The position numbers and the translations under genes are program-made. 41,508 nucleotides of DNA from Chitinophagaceae bacterium. GTDB taxonomy: Bacteria > Bacteroidota > Bacteroidia > Chitinophagales > Chitinophagaceae. The stretch spans positions 1 through 41,508 of the forward strand of contig JACMKU010000082.1 of NCBI GenBank assembly GCA_014379965.1. The letters are read 5' to 3'. Shown in pieces: positions 9,439 through 20,681 of the stretch (positions within the stretch are counted from its first letter, which is position 1; every line of letters begins with the position of its first letter). The notes beneath the pieces are model-generated. The model saw nothing but the letters and a program-made list of their open reading frames with translations. It ran no database searches and was not told the origin of the DNA.

Positions 9439-12423
9439 CTATAATGAAAAGTTTACACCTAATATGAAAGTTCTGGCTGAAGGATACGGAGTATACTCAA
9501 TACCTACAGAAGGAATTCCATTGTTATTTTTATCTACGTTTACTTCTGGGTCGAATCCTGTGAAATCAGTTATGACAAACAGGTTCTGACCAGTAAGATA
9601 GATGTTAGCGCCTTTGAACACTTTCGCCAGCGTTCCGATGTTATAAGAAAGCGTCGCATTGGCCATCTTAAGATAACTTCCTTTCTCAATAAATCTTGAG
9701 GAAGAAGTAACAGGGTTAGCAAACGATTCTTTTGTTGGATCACGGAATACGGAAAGCGCTATGTTTCTGCCTCCGTTGATACTTCCGACATTGATTACGT
9801 TATTCAGCGTGTTGTTGTAGATATCCTGTCCGAAAGCACCATTCATGTTGATGGTCAGCCCTAGTTTCTTATACATCACAGAAGTACTGATACCGAGAAG
9901 TGTCTTTGGATTAGGGTTTCCTACATAGTAGAAACTACTACCGCCATCCCTGTAGACTGCGAGTCCAGTTGCCTTGTCCATTTCAAGAAACTCACGAGTA
10001 AAGAACGCATTGATTGGAAGTCCATTCTGGATGGTTTGAACAAGCGTACCGCTCACACCCTGGCCGTGGAGACCACCAGTATAGATTGGGGCATTAAGAC
10101 CGCTAACCTTGTTCTCAATAAACGTTGCATTCACACTGAAGTCCCATGTGAAGTCTGTCTTACTGATTATGCTAGTATTTAAAACTATTTCAACTCCAGA
10201 ATTCTCAATTTCACCGTCGAGGTTGATCCATCTCACGACAGTGCCTGGAGGAGCCGGTTGAATCGGAGCACTTGGGAACAACAGGTCAGTCGTGGTCTTA
10301 TTGAAGTAATCAACTGAACCAGAAACTTTTCCTCTTGCCACATCGAAGTCAAGTCCAATGTTAAACTGCCTGTCAGACTGCCACTTCAAATCCGGGTTTG
10401 GATTGTTCGACAGGCCCAGACCGCCATTGTCTCTGAAAGTATAGCGGGCTTGCGCAGCACCAGCAGGAAACTCCTGGTTACCTGTGATACCCCAGCCACC
10501 ACGAAGTTTCAACATGTTGATGAAGTCAACCTTGAAGAAATCTTCCTTGGTAATGATCCACGCTGCGGCGAAGGAAGGAAAATATCCGTACCTGTTATTC
10601 TCACCAAATTTGGTGGAACCATCGGCGCGGAATGTACCAGTAACTAAATATTTATCCTTGAAATTAAATTCTGCCCTGGCGAAATAAGATTGCAACTCTG
10701 TAGTAGGATCAACGAATGAAGTGATCGTCCTTCCAGATGCATTTGAATATTGTATGTAATTAGTGTAATCGAGACCATAGCTACCAAAACCACCAGGTAT
10801 TGCTGGACCATAGGCCCTGATGGTAGAACCTTTATTATCAAACTTCATATACTCGAAACCAGCCAAAGCTTTCAGGTTCAGGTCTGTGGTGAGTTTCTTG
10901 TTGAAGTTCAGTGTATGCGTGAATTGCTGGGTGATCAATTCGTTATCCCCTATCGCAGCCCATCCCTTTCCCGAGATATCTGGCAGATTGATGTACTGTT
11001 GAATCGATGTGCGGCGCATACCCGTACTGTAATTAATGCTGTACAGGAATCGATATTCAAGCGAGTTGGTGAATTTGAAATAAGGAGACACGCTAGCCAA
11101 AACGGTCGTCACTTTTGACTTATCATTGTACGCCTCAGACATAGCCAGGGGATTGATAGTCGTCCCCGCCTTAATATTTAACGTACCATCTGGCTTTCTC
11201 AAACCTTCAGTTGGATTCCATTGAAGGGCCTGACCGATCAAACTTCCTGATGCGCCCGCTGTGTTGCTAACCGGGGCAATCTTTTCAGAGTAATGGCTTG
11301 GAAGGATATTGAAATCTAGTCCAAGTTTCTTGCTATCCAGAAATTTGAAACCAGCATTGAAGTTGGCGGTATATTTTCTAAAACCTGTTTTTCTAACGAT
11401 GCCTTCCTGATCTAAGACACCTGCAGAGAAGCGATATCTTGCTGCATCTGTTCCTGCACTCACGGATACATTATAATTCTGCTGAAGCGCCGTTTGAAGA
11501 ATCGCATCCATGGCGTCTTCGTTACCACCAAGGTCGTTTGCGGCATTTACACCATAGTAAACGATTGCCTCGCGGTATTGAGCCGGGTCGAGGATTTCTA
11601 TCTGGCGCATTAATTTCGAAACACCGACAGAAGCTCCGAAGTCAATCTTTGGTTGACCCGATTGACCTTTCTTAGTCGTAATGATCACTACACCATATGC
11701 TGCCCTTGATCCATAGATCGCCGTTGCAGATGCATCTTTCAATACATCGATAGAGGCGATATCGGCAGGGTTGATAAAGTTTAAAGGATTGCCACCAGGA
11801 GTAACACCGAGATTCTGGGCATCCAGGCCTGGTCTTGAGGAGCGACCATCAAGAGGCACACCATCTACAACATACAATGGTTGACCTGAACCGGTCAATG
11901 CAGAGTTACCACGAATCTTCACAGTGGTACCACCACCAGGAGCTCCTGTATTATTTAATACCTGCACTCCCGCGACTTTACCCTGGATCAGTTGATCAGG
12001 GGCAGTATAGTTACCCTTGTTGAAATCTCTTGCTTGCACCGACGTGACTGCACCCGTCAGATCGCGTTTGCGGGTGGTGCCGTATCCAATGACAACGACT
12101 TCGCTCAGACCACCTGCCTGCGGCGTTAATGAGATGTCTACCGAAGACTGGCCAGTAATGCTCACCTCATAGGCATCATATCCCACAGAAGTGACAACTA
12201 GCGTATTTACGGAAGAAGAAACATTGAGGCTGAACATCCCGTTGTTGTTGGTGGAAGTACCAACGGTAGTGCCTTTTGCAACTACCGAAGCGCCTACTAC
12301 TGGGGTGCCGTCCTTTGCATCGGTAACCTTACCGGAAACGGTTCTATCCTGGGCGTTAGCCAACTGCAGGACAAACACGAATATTATGCAGAAAATAGCA
12401 GAAAGCAGTGTTTTTGCAGACAT
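9439..12423 (-). CDS. SusC/RagA-family TonB-dependent outer-membrane transporter
   Basis: About 994 residues from ATG 12421-12423; an in-frame TTG two codons upstream is less likely. Order of parts: signal peptide (residues 1 to about 24, ending NAQ), CarboxypepD_reg-like beta-sandwich (about 27-112, VSGKVTDAKDGTPVVGASV), then a plug domain with the SusC signature around residues 210-250 (NPADIASIDVLKDASATAIY, then GVVIITTKKG). A long 22-strand-type barrel ends with the aromatic-rich strand FILGVNFSL. It imports ligand captured by SusD, powered by TonB-ExbBD. It is the first gene after a 321-bp noncoding region, so transcription of susC-susD-VCBS probably starts there. No FecR or ECF pair sits beside it, so control is more likely by the adjacent Nudix-type regulator (inference). 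Confidence 0.96.
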   Translation of the reverse strand: MSAKTLLSAIFCIIFVFVLQLANAQDRTVSGKVTDAKDGTPVVGASVVAKGTTVGTSTNNNGMFSLNVSSSVNTLVVTSVGYDAYEVSITGQSSVDISLTPQAGGLSEVVVIGYGTTRKRDLTGAVTSVQARDFNKGNYTAPDQLIQGKVAGVQVLNNTGAPGGGTTVKIRGNSALTGSGQPLYVVDGVPLDGRSSRPGLDAQNLGVTPGGNPLNFINPADIASIDVLKDASATAIYGSRAAYGVVIITTKKGQSGQPKIDFGASVGVSKLMRQIEILDPAQYREAIVYYGVNAANDLGGNEDAMDAILQTALQQNYNVSVSAGTDAARYRFSAGVLDQEGIVRKTGFRKYTANFNAGFKFLDSKKLGLDFNILPSHYSEKIAPVSNTAGASGSLIGQALQWNPTEGLRKPDGTLNIKAGTTINPLAMSEAYNDKSKVTTVLASVSPYFKFTNSLEYRFLYSINYSTGMRRTSIQQYINLPDISGKGWAAIGDNELITQQFTHTLNFNKKLTTDLNLKALAGFEYMKFDNKGSTIRAYGPAIPGGFGSYGLDYTNYIQYSNASGRTITSFVDPTTELQSYFARAEFNFKDKYLVTGTFRADGSTKFGENNRYGYFPSFAAAWIITKEDFFKVDFINMLKLRGGWGITGNQEFPAGAAQARYTFRDNGGLGLSNNPNPDLKWQSDRQFNIGLDFDVARGKVSGSVDYFNKTTTDLLFPSAPIQPAPPGTVVRWINLDGEIENSGVEIVLNTSIISKTDFTWDFSVNATFIENKVSGLNAPIYTGGLHGQGVSGTLVQTIQNGLPINAFFTREFLEMDKATGLAVYRDGGSSFYYVGNPNPKTLLGISTSVMYKKLGLTINMNGAFGQDIYNNTLNNVINVGSINGGRNIALSVFRDPTKESFANPVTSSSRFIEKGSYLKMANATLSYNIGTLAKVFKGANIYLTGQNLFVITDFTGFDPEVNVDKNNNGIPSVGIEYTPYPSARTFILGVNFSL

Positions 12424-12744
12424 AAGCAATCGTTTTTAGAAGTTATAATCGGGTTGTAGATCTTGGTTTCTTCTGTCGACCCTGACTTTGTCCACCGTCG
12501 GGGTGTCTGGGTCGGCTGGACCTTTTCCTGCTTTAAGTACTCATACACACCCACTTCGTTAAGGCAAGCAGATCGGAATTACTGCTGCACTGCACTCAAA
12601 ACATTGTTAAAAAAGGCTTAACACTATAAATTTATACTTTAAAATGTGTAGAAAAAACACTGCGACAAGCGATTAGTCATTTAAAAGTCCCGCAAACATT
12701 TCCGCAAATGTTTGCGGTGGATAAGTCATCCTTGTCTGTCTGCC
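12424..12744 (-). promoter_or_regulatory. Noncoding region upstream of susC with several palindromes
   Basis: 321 bp without a credible gene. It contains a perfect palindrome TATAAATTTATA at 12625-12636 in a very AT-rich block, which includes TAAATTTA, one base off the TAnnTTTG -7 element on the minus strand; no good TTG was found upstream of it. Next to it is GTTAA-N7-TTAAC at 12606-12622. The large 28-bp palindrome at 12690-12717 is listed separately. If transcription starts near 12620, susC has a long leader of about 200 nt. Confidence 0.4.
12690..12717. promoter_or_regulatory. 28-bp palindrome (12-bp arms, 4-nt spacer) between the Nudix-type gene and susC
   Basis: CCGCAAACATTT at 12690-12701 and its exact reverse complement at 12706-12717, separated by CCGC. 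The spacer begins another copy of the unit, so CCGCAAA also occurs as a direct repeat. It lies 27 nt after the stop of the regulator gene. No real T-run follows on the minus strand (only ACTTTTAA), so it is a weak terminator candidate. It could equally be an operator for the Nudix-type regulator upstream of susC. Confidence 0.5.
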
Positions 12745-13458
12745 TTACCCGACCGCTGTTTTAGGACTTACCGACCTGTACTGCTTTTTCAACGCATATA
12801 ATTTACCTGGACGGTGAGAAAGGTTTGTTTCCATCTCATTCAGATCCTGTAGCCAATCTTTTACTGCAATCTTCTTCCGGAAATTTCTCCTGTCGAGTTT
12901 TGTGTCCAGAATCGCCTCGTATGCCTCCTGGAGTTCCCTTAATGAAAACTTATCCTGTAAAAGATTAAACACTACCGGGTGGTCCATCACCTGGTTCCTC
13001 AGCCGCTGGAGACAGGTATTAAGGATCAATTTATGGTCGAATGCCAGTTTCCTGATGTCGTTGACCGAATGCCAGTGAAGATCGTTGTGATTCAGATTGA
13101 GATCGTGATGCGTAATATCAATTAGCGAATAATAAGCCGTAGTAATAACTCGCCCAGATGGGTGACGGCCAATACCTCCGAAAGTATGTACCTGCTCCAG
13201 GTACACGTCTTCCATACCTGTCCTATCGAAAAGTACCCTATAAGAAGCACTCTCGAGATCTTCGTCTGGTCGTACCAGGTCTCCGAGTAATGAATATAGT
13301 CCCGAAAATTCCTCGAGATCGGACTTGATTAGAAGAACCTTTAATTCTTTATTGTCGTACCCAAAGATTACGCAGTCGACGGATATCGCAATGTTGAAGT
13401 AATCAAGGTGACTGATCTTCTCTAGTGCCGCCGTTTTAAGGGCTTGTTCTTTAGGCAT
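12745..13458 (-). CDS. Nudix-fold transcriptional regulator (NrtR/AraR-like), degenerate Nudix box
   Basis: 237 residues, ATG 13456-13458, 24 nt after the amylase stop, so probably cotranscribed with it. Residues about 20-150 have the Nudix-domain pattern (ISVDCVIFGYDNKELKVLLI, then a box-like segment at about 59-82). The remainder has the helical C-terminal domain of NrtR-type regulators (FSLRELQEAYEAILDTKLDRRNFRKKI). The canonical catalytic REUxEExGU reads RVLFDRTGM here, so acidic residues needed for metal binding are changed. Known of the family: such Nudix regulators bind a metabolite in the old active site and a palindromic operator through a winged helix; in Bacteroidetes some control sugar use. 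Inference: it senses a sugar or its phosphate and controls susC and perhaps the amylase gene. Confidence 0.85.
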   Translation of the reverse strand: MPKEQALKTAALEKISHLDYFNIAISVDCVIFGYDNKELKVLLIKSDLEEFSGLYSLLGDLVRPDEDLESASYRVLFDRTGMEDVYLEQVHTFGGIGRHPSGRVITTAYYSLIDITHHDLNLNHNDLHWHSVNDIRKLAFDHKLILNTCLQRLRNQVMDHPVVFNLLQDKFSLRELQEAYEAILDTKLDRRNFRKKIAVKDWLQDLNEMETNLSHRPGKLYALKKQYRSVSPKTAVG

Positions 13459-13482
13459 AAATAATGGCTTTATATCTGATAA

Positions 13483-16395
13483 CTATTGCACTAACACTTT
13501 TGCTGAGGTGAACTTGTTCTTCGTTTGAACCTTCAGCAGGTAAACACCAGCCGGAAGTTTTGATGTGCTAGCTCCCATTGAGAAACTATGCTTGCCTTTC
13601 ACAAGCGTACCCTCAAAGATAGAAGCTACTTTCTGTCCTTCCACATTCCACAACCCTACCTGCACATTTCCTTTCTCAGGATTGAAGATGTAGGCTGTGC
13701 TGCTGGATTGCGCAGGATTGGGATAAACAGATAACTGCAAAGCACTCCCCGGGTTCACGATATTGATAACCGGTGTGGTCACGGCGTTAGTGAGGTTGCG
13801 ATTAAGATATACATGCATTTCTCCCGGTTGAAGCGTAAAGCTTTGAGGTGTACCCGTGGTTGTAATTGTATTGCCATTGAGGTAATCATACCATGTACCT
13901 GCCGAAGGAAACGTTACACTATTGCTCTGCACAGTTACATCGAAGTTTCCCATCACTACCAACATCGAAGAATCGGTGGCGCTACGAAGGTGCATGGTCT
14001 TGAACGATCCCGCAAGGCTCCGGGCAACAGTAATATTATTTGCAATGAATACATCCTTGTACCAGGGATGAAACCGCAGCTTGTTTAGACTCGAATAGAC
14101 ATCATACAGTCTTTTTCTCTCGATCACGTTCAGGTAATCCCATCGAATCGGCTTCCTTGATAATCGGCAAGCATCATTGATCGTTCCGTTCGTACACCAG
14201 TTGATTGAATAATCATACCCAAGCTCGCCAAACTGCCAGATCATTTTAGGACCGGGGGCAGTCAGGAAGAAGCCTGCATCCAATTCCATTCGTTGCAGAC
14301 CCACGTTCAAAAGACGGACATTATGCTGTGGGTTAGTGATGTTACCTTCCGTTGTTGTCCGATACATCATCCTTTCCTCGTCGTGGCTTTCCATATATGA
14401 TACGACGTACGGATTAGGCCAACCCCTCGTGGTATGGAGATACCAGTCGAAATTGGAATTAGACACGGCACCCATTGCTGCCTGGGAGAAGTTGTAATTC
14501 AGATTGCCCCAAAACATCATTCCATAGTTGGAGAGTTCGAGCTCCTCGCTGTTTTCTGCGAAATGCTCGAGGATTGCGTAGCTACCTGGTGCTTTCACCT
14601 GTAGGGTATCATAATATTTTTTCCAGAGGGCAACCCGGCTTGCATCATATTGGCTCCATAGGCCCACATCGTTACCAGAATTTCTCTGTGTAAATCCTTT
14701 CGAAAGATCGAACCTGAATCCATCAACTCTATACTCCTGTAGCCAATGCTCCACCACTCTCTTGAAATGGTATTGCGTTGGCGCCGCCTCATGATTGAAG
14801 TCATGAAACACACTGAATGGGTGTGTCGCCGTAACATTGAACCATGGATTGTTTGCAGCCGTTTGGTTTGCCGAAGCGTTCCAATAAAGTTGCGCCAGCG
14901 GTGATGAACCAGAGGCATGATTCAAAGCGATGTCCATGATAACTGCTATGCCCTTTGCGTGACACGAATCGATGAAACGCTTGAACATATTCTTACTACC
15001 GTAATATTTATCAACCGCGAGGAAGTAGGATGGATTATAACCCCAGCTGTCATTACCATCGAATTCGTTCACTGGCATCAGCTCAATAGCATTGATGCCA
15101 AGTTTCTTCAGGTAGTTGAGGGTGTCACGCAATACATCGAAATTCGGCGCCGCCAGGAAGTCCCTGACCAATAATTCATAAACAACGAGGTTGCGCTTAT
15201 CGGGTCTGGCAAACGAAGCTGTACTCCATATATATGCAGGCGCTGCCGTTTGAAGTATGCTTACTGTTCCCGATTGACCGGCCGGGTATGCTCTCAAGCC
15301 GGGATAATGCGAGCCTGGGATAGAAGCGTCGTTGTTGGGATCAAGCACTTTCTCCGTATACGGCTCCCCGATCTTCAAAGCTCCATCAACAAGATACTGA
15401 AAGGCGTATTCGGTACCGGCGGTAAGACCTGTGAGTTTGAGCCACCAGTAATTGCCATCCGGTGTCTTATTCATTAAATATTGCGGTTGCTCGATCCAGT
15501 TACTCCCTGGAAATTCCCCGATGACTGATACGCGCGTCTTTCCAGGAGCATATAAGACTAACGTAGCCTCTGTGGTGTTTGCCGAATAATTTATGCCATC
15601 CCTAACACCTGCAGGCAGTGGGGCAACTGTGATTCCGGGCACTACGAAAAAGCGTAACGTATCTTTCTTGGATGCTGCTCCTACAATGGCTTCCGCAACA
15701 ATTTCGTTGTTGCCAGCCACAGTTAATGTAGGCGAGGCGGAGATTGTATTAGCGCCAACTGCTGATTGGATGAGAGTGCCATTGTGATATAGCCTCATCT
15801 CTGTAGCCCCGGTGGAGATTGCAGTCACACTTATATTATCTCCCACCACCTTGCTGATAGGCTCTGGAATAGGGATGAACGTCGGTTGAAAAGGAGGAAC
15901 CGTAAATCGCACGTTTACCGAATTATCATAGATGGGAATGTACATGTCTGAGCCGTCTGTGTTTGCGGCCTTCTTTACCTGTGCCGCGTCAGCATTCGCA
16001 TCTCTGAACAGAATACCGACCTTACGGATCGTCTCGCCAGCGGGCACGTTGAAAAAGTTACGGATGTTGTTTATGGTAAATTGGTAAAGGTTACTTCCAA
16101 GCGAAGTAGCTTTCAATGCCGGTGTAGCACTCCCCCAGCTTCCACCTGTGGCGCCATTTACATACAACCACTGCTGGCCGTTGTTGCCACTCAGGTTCGT
16201 CGTTACACCAACATGCACATAAACGTTGTTAGGATTTGCATAATTGAACAACCCCTGGTTTCCTTTGGAAGCGTCCAGCGTGATCGTGATGTTGTCATTA
16301 TCTTTTGGAAAGGCAGGTGTCCAGGTAAGGAGTTGCGAATGAACGTGCAGGGAGATTAACAACAGGTACCCTGTGGCAAGCAACAATCGTTTCAT
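13483..16395 (-). CDS. Secreted GH13 alpha-amylase-family enzyme with type IX secretion tail
   Basis: 970 residues from ATG 16393-16395; the in-frame TTG upstream is rejected because MKRLLLATGYLLLISLHVHS is a complete signal peptide. N-terminal beta-sandwich (about 25-170), an Ig-like segment (about 175-255), a CBM48/isoamylase-like module (about 260-385), then the GH13 barrel. Conserved regions are intact: region I DIALNH (about 488-493), region II GFRFDLSKG with nucleophile Asp563, region III ILEHF with acid/base Glu610, region IV ESHDEE with Asp672. The last 85 residues form a type A type IX sorting domain (LSVYPNPAQS, LPAGVYLLKVQTK), so the enzyme is likely exported and anchored at the surface. 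Expected role: cutting alpha-1,4-glucans outside the cell. Fine specificity (amylase, pullulanase or related) is not settled. Confidence 0.93.
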   Translation of the reverse strand: MKRLLLATGYLLLISLHVHSQLLTWTPAFPKDNDNITITLDASKGNQGLFNYANPNNVYVHVGVTTNLSGNNGQQWLYVNGATGGSWGSATPALKATSLGSNLYQFTINNIRNFFNVPAGETIRKVGILFRDANADAAQVKKAANTDGSDMYIPIYDNSVNVRFTVPPFQPTFIPIPEPISKVVGDNISVTAISTGATEMRLYHNGTLIQSAVGANTISASPTLTVAGNNEIVAEAIVGAASKKDTLRFFVVPGITVAPLPAGVRDGINYSANTTEATLVLYAPGKTRVSVIGEFPGSNWIEQPQYLMNKTPDGNYWWLKLTGLTAGTEYAFQYLVDGALKIGEPYTEKVLDPNNDASIPGSHYPGLRAYPAGQSGTVSILQTAAPAYIWSTASFARPDKRNLVVYELLVRDFLAAPNFDVLRDTLNYLKKLGINAIELMPVNEFDGNDSWGYNPSYFLAVDKYYGSKNMFKRFIDSCHAKGIAVIMDIALNHASGSSPLAQLYWNASANQTAANNPWFNVTATHPFSVFHDFNHEAAPTQYHFKRVVEHWLQEYRVDGFRFDLSKGFTQRNSGNDVGLWSQYDASRVALWKKYYDTLQVKAPGSYAILEHFAENSEELELSNYGMMFWGNLNYNFSQAAMGAVSNSNFDWYLHTTRGWPNPYVVSYMESHDEERMMYRTTTEGNITNPQHNVRLLNVGLQRMELDAGFFLTAPGPKMIWQFGELGYDYSINWCTNGTINDACRLSRKPIRWDYLNVIERKRLYDVYSSLNKLRFHPWYKDVFIANNITVARSLAGSFKTMHLRSATDSSMLVVMGNFDVTVQSNSVTFPSAGTWYDYLNGNTITTTGTPQSFTLQPGEMHVYLNRNLTNAVTTPVINIVNPGSALQLSVYPNPAQSSSTAYIFNPEKGNVQVGLWNVEGQKVASIFEGTLVKGKHSFSMGASTSKLPAGVYLLKVQTKNKFTSAKVLVQ

Positions 16396-16414
16396 AAAAA
16401 GCAATTAGGCGTAA

Positions 16415-18616
<2,202 letters not shown>

Positions 18617-18641
18617 TAAGCGTTCACTTATATTCAAAATG

Positions 18642-18781
18642 TCTATGTGAATCCTATGTATCTATGTGCCTATGTGGTTCAAATTGCTTCATTGATCAGA
18701 CTCTTCTGCTTAGGATGCATCTTGTTGAACGACGGCAATTTGAACCACATAGGCACATAGGTACATAGGAATTCACATAGA
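18642..18781. repeat. Intergenic inverted repeat, family A copy 1 (CTATGTG octamers)
   Basis: Left arm 18642-18686 and right arm 18736-18781 are reverse complements over about 45 bp with one mismatch and one 1-base indel; the loop is 49 nt. Each arm is built from degenerate 8-mers (TCTATGTG, CCTATGTA, CCTATGTG) ending inward in GTTCAAATTG. It begins 25 nt after the ligA stop and ends before the patatin-like gene. A second copy is at 33061-33171. Confidence 0.9.
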
Positions 18782-18807
18782 TTTTTTTGCAAGAATTAAT
18801 TTTGGTG

Positions 18808-19842
18808 ATGAAAATTGAAGAGCAAGACTGGAAGTTTAGGATTAGATACGGTGGAATTAGAACAATTCTTTCCCTCATCCTCTTTACGGTGGTGATGAAC
18901 TCACCTGAGGCACAGCTGAGACCCGTGATCAAGAATCTTGTATTCGAGGGCGCCGGCATCAGGGGAATCGCCTATTGTGGTTCCATCATGGAGCTCGAAT
19001 CACGTCAATTAATGTCTGCTGTAGAAAAAGTAGGAGGCACATCGGCCGGTGCTATCGTTGCCCTGGCGCTATCTCTTGGTTATACCGGTGGTGAGATAGA
19101 AAAATTAATTACCGGTACTAACTTCAGGAAGTTTAATGACGGCAGGTATTTCTTCGTTGGCGGCATTCATCGGACTAACAAGCGGTTTGGCTGGTATCGC
19201 GGCAGGCGGTTTGAAAAATGGCTTGCGAAATTTATCGCTGATAAGACGGGCGATGCCGAAATTACATTCGAGCAACTGGTTGCAAAGGGCTTCCGCGAAT
19301 TATACATCACCGGCACCTGTCTCAACAAGCAACGGTTAATCGTCTTCAGTAAGGTTACCTATCCTCACATGAAAGTAAAGGATGCCGTGAGGATATCTAT
19401 GAGCATTCCACTTTATTTCGAGGCAGTATTCCTGGATTCACTGGGTAATGTGGTCTATCGTCCAAAGGAAGTTCAGGGACTAGACGTAATGGTTGATGGC
19501 GGTCTTCTAGGCAACTACCCCATAGGAATATTCGATTCCTTGCCGTCGAAAGATCCCAATACACTTGGCTTCCGAATGGATACGGATGAACAGATCGGGA
19601 ACGATCGCGAAAGAAAAGGACTTGCTCCGATGCCGATAAACAGCCTGAAAGATTACATGGCGGCATTCTATAATATCGTACTTGAAAACATCAACCGACA
19701 ACTACTGACCGATGAGGATTGGAGGCGAACGGTTTCCATCAGTGATGGGAATATACGCCCACGCATACGACGGTTGTCTGAGAATGAGATCCGCATATTG
19801 ATCGAGAATGGACGGCAGGCTGTGAAAACTTATTTGAATTGA
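18808..19842 (+). CDS. Patatin-like phospholipase
   Basis: 344 residues from ATG 18808; TTG 18787 upstream lies at the edge of a repeat element and is rejected. A hydrophobic segment at about residues 18-31 (TILSLILFTVVM) followed by SPEAQL may be a signal peptide or membrane anchor. Patatin hallmarks: oxyanion loop GAGIRG (48-53), nucleophile elbow GTSAG with Ser79, and catalytic DGG with Asp230. This is the Ser-Asp dyad lipid acyl hydrolase fold; the probable substrate is membrane phospholipid or acylglycerol. It is followed after 16 nt by the DUF2461 gene on the same strand, so the two may share a transcript. Confidence 0.92.
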   Translation: MKIEEQDWKFRIRYGGIRTILSLILFTVVMNSPEAQLRPVIKNLVFEGAGIRGIAYCGSIMELESRQLMSAVEKVGGTSAGAIVALALSLGYTGGEIEKLITGTNFRKFNDGRYFFVGGIHRTNKRFGWYRGRRFEKWLAKFIADKTGDAEITFEQLVAKGFRELYITGTCLNKQRLIVFSKVTYPHMKVKDAVRISMSIPLYFEAVFLDSLGNVVYRPKEVQGLDVMVDGGLLGNYPIGIFDSLPSKDPNTLGFRMDTDEQIGNDRERKGLAPMPINSLKDYMAAFYNIVLENINRQLLTDEDWRRTVSISDGNIRPRIRRLSENEIRILIENGRQAVKTYLN

Positions 19843-19858
19843 TCTAAAAAAAGTAATA

Positions 19859-20524
19859 ATGCTTCAGTCATCGACATTGAAATATTTAAGGGACTTACCC
19901 AGGAATAATAACAAGCCCTGGTTTGATGCGCACCGAAAACAGTTTGAAGATGCGAAGGATGACTTTGCAATCTTCGTCCAGGCACTGATTGATAGCCACA
20001 GCAAAAAAGACGAGAGTATCGCACACCTGAAGGCGAAGGATTGCACCTTCCGGATAAATCGGGATGTCCGATTCTCGAAAGATAAATTACCCTATAAGGA
20101 TAACATGGGCGCCTACATGAGCAAGGGTGGTAAGAAGTCGCCTTTCGGTGGATACTATTTTCATTTGCAGCCTGGAAAGGCGTTTGTTGGAGGAGGATTA
20201 TGGATGCCAATGCCGGCCGAGCTACAGAAAGTAAGACAGGAGATCGACTACAATTTCGACGAGTTCAAGAAGATCGTTAAGAATCGCAAGTTCTCCTCCA
20301 TCTATGGTGATCTCTCCCGTGACAAGGAATATATGCTTACGCGGGTGCCGAAAGGTTACGAAGTTGACAACCCCGCCGCCGAATATCTAAAGCTAAAGAG
20401 TTTCGTTGCGCTCATGCCATTAAAGGACAGCGACCTTACTTCGAAGGACCTAATAAAAAAAGCATCTGCGGCGCTACTAACCCTGAAACCGATGCTGGAA
20501 TTTATAAACCGAAGTATCGAGTAG
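19859..20524 (+). CDS. DUF2461 family protein
   Basis: 221 residues, ATG 19859, 16 nt after the patatin-like gene. Recognised as the DUF2461 (TIGR02453-like) family by the N-terminal LKYLRDLPRNNNKPWFDAHR, the central RINRDVRFSKDKLPYKDNMG and GGYYFHLQPGKAFVGGGLWM. The length matches the family. No signal peptide or membrane segment, so cytoplasmic. The biochemical function is not established to my knowledge. A repeat element begins 9 nt after the stop. Confidence 0.9.
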   Translation: MLQSSTLKYLRDLPRNNNKPWFDAHRKQFEDAKDDFAIFVQALIDSHSKKDESIAHLKAKDCTFRINRDVRFSKDKLPYKDNMGAYMSKGGKKSPFGGYYFHLQPGKAFVGGGLWMPMPAELQKVRQEIDYNFDEFKKIVKNRKFSSIYGDLSRDKEYMLTRVPKGYEVDNPAAEYLKLKSFVALMPLKDSDLTSKDLIKKASAALLTLKPMLEFINRSIE

Positions 20525-20533
20525 GCCGTAAAT

Positions 20534-20681
20534 CGTTTAACGTTTAAGGGTTTAACGTTTAACGTTCTTCAATTCGAAGTTTCCTTCCTGAATCGTGGAG
20601 TTTAACACTCGCACAACAGGAATGTTGGATAATTTATTGCCACTTCAGCAATCAGAACGTTAAACCCTTAAACGTTAAACG
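20534..20681. repeat. Intergenic inverted repeat, family C (CGTTTAA heptamers)
   Basis: A perfect 26-bp pairing of 20534-20559 with 20656-20681 (units CGTTTAA, CGTTTAA, GGGTTTAA, CGTT) around a loop of about 96 nt. The left arm carries one extra inward unit. It fills the gap between the convergent DUF2461 and asd genes, with the right arm ending on the base next to the asd stop codon. Confidence 0.9.

Noticed and set aside
12690..12717. Intrinsic terminator of the Nudix-type gene
   Set aside because: No real T-run after the stem on either strand; kept as a palindrome of uncertain role.
1..16395. A complete classical starch Sus operon
   Set aside because: Only SusC, SusD and one amylase-family gene are present; SusA, SusB, SusE, SusF and SusR are absent.
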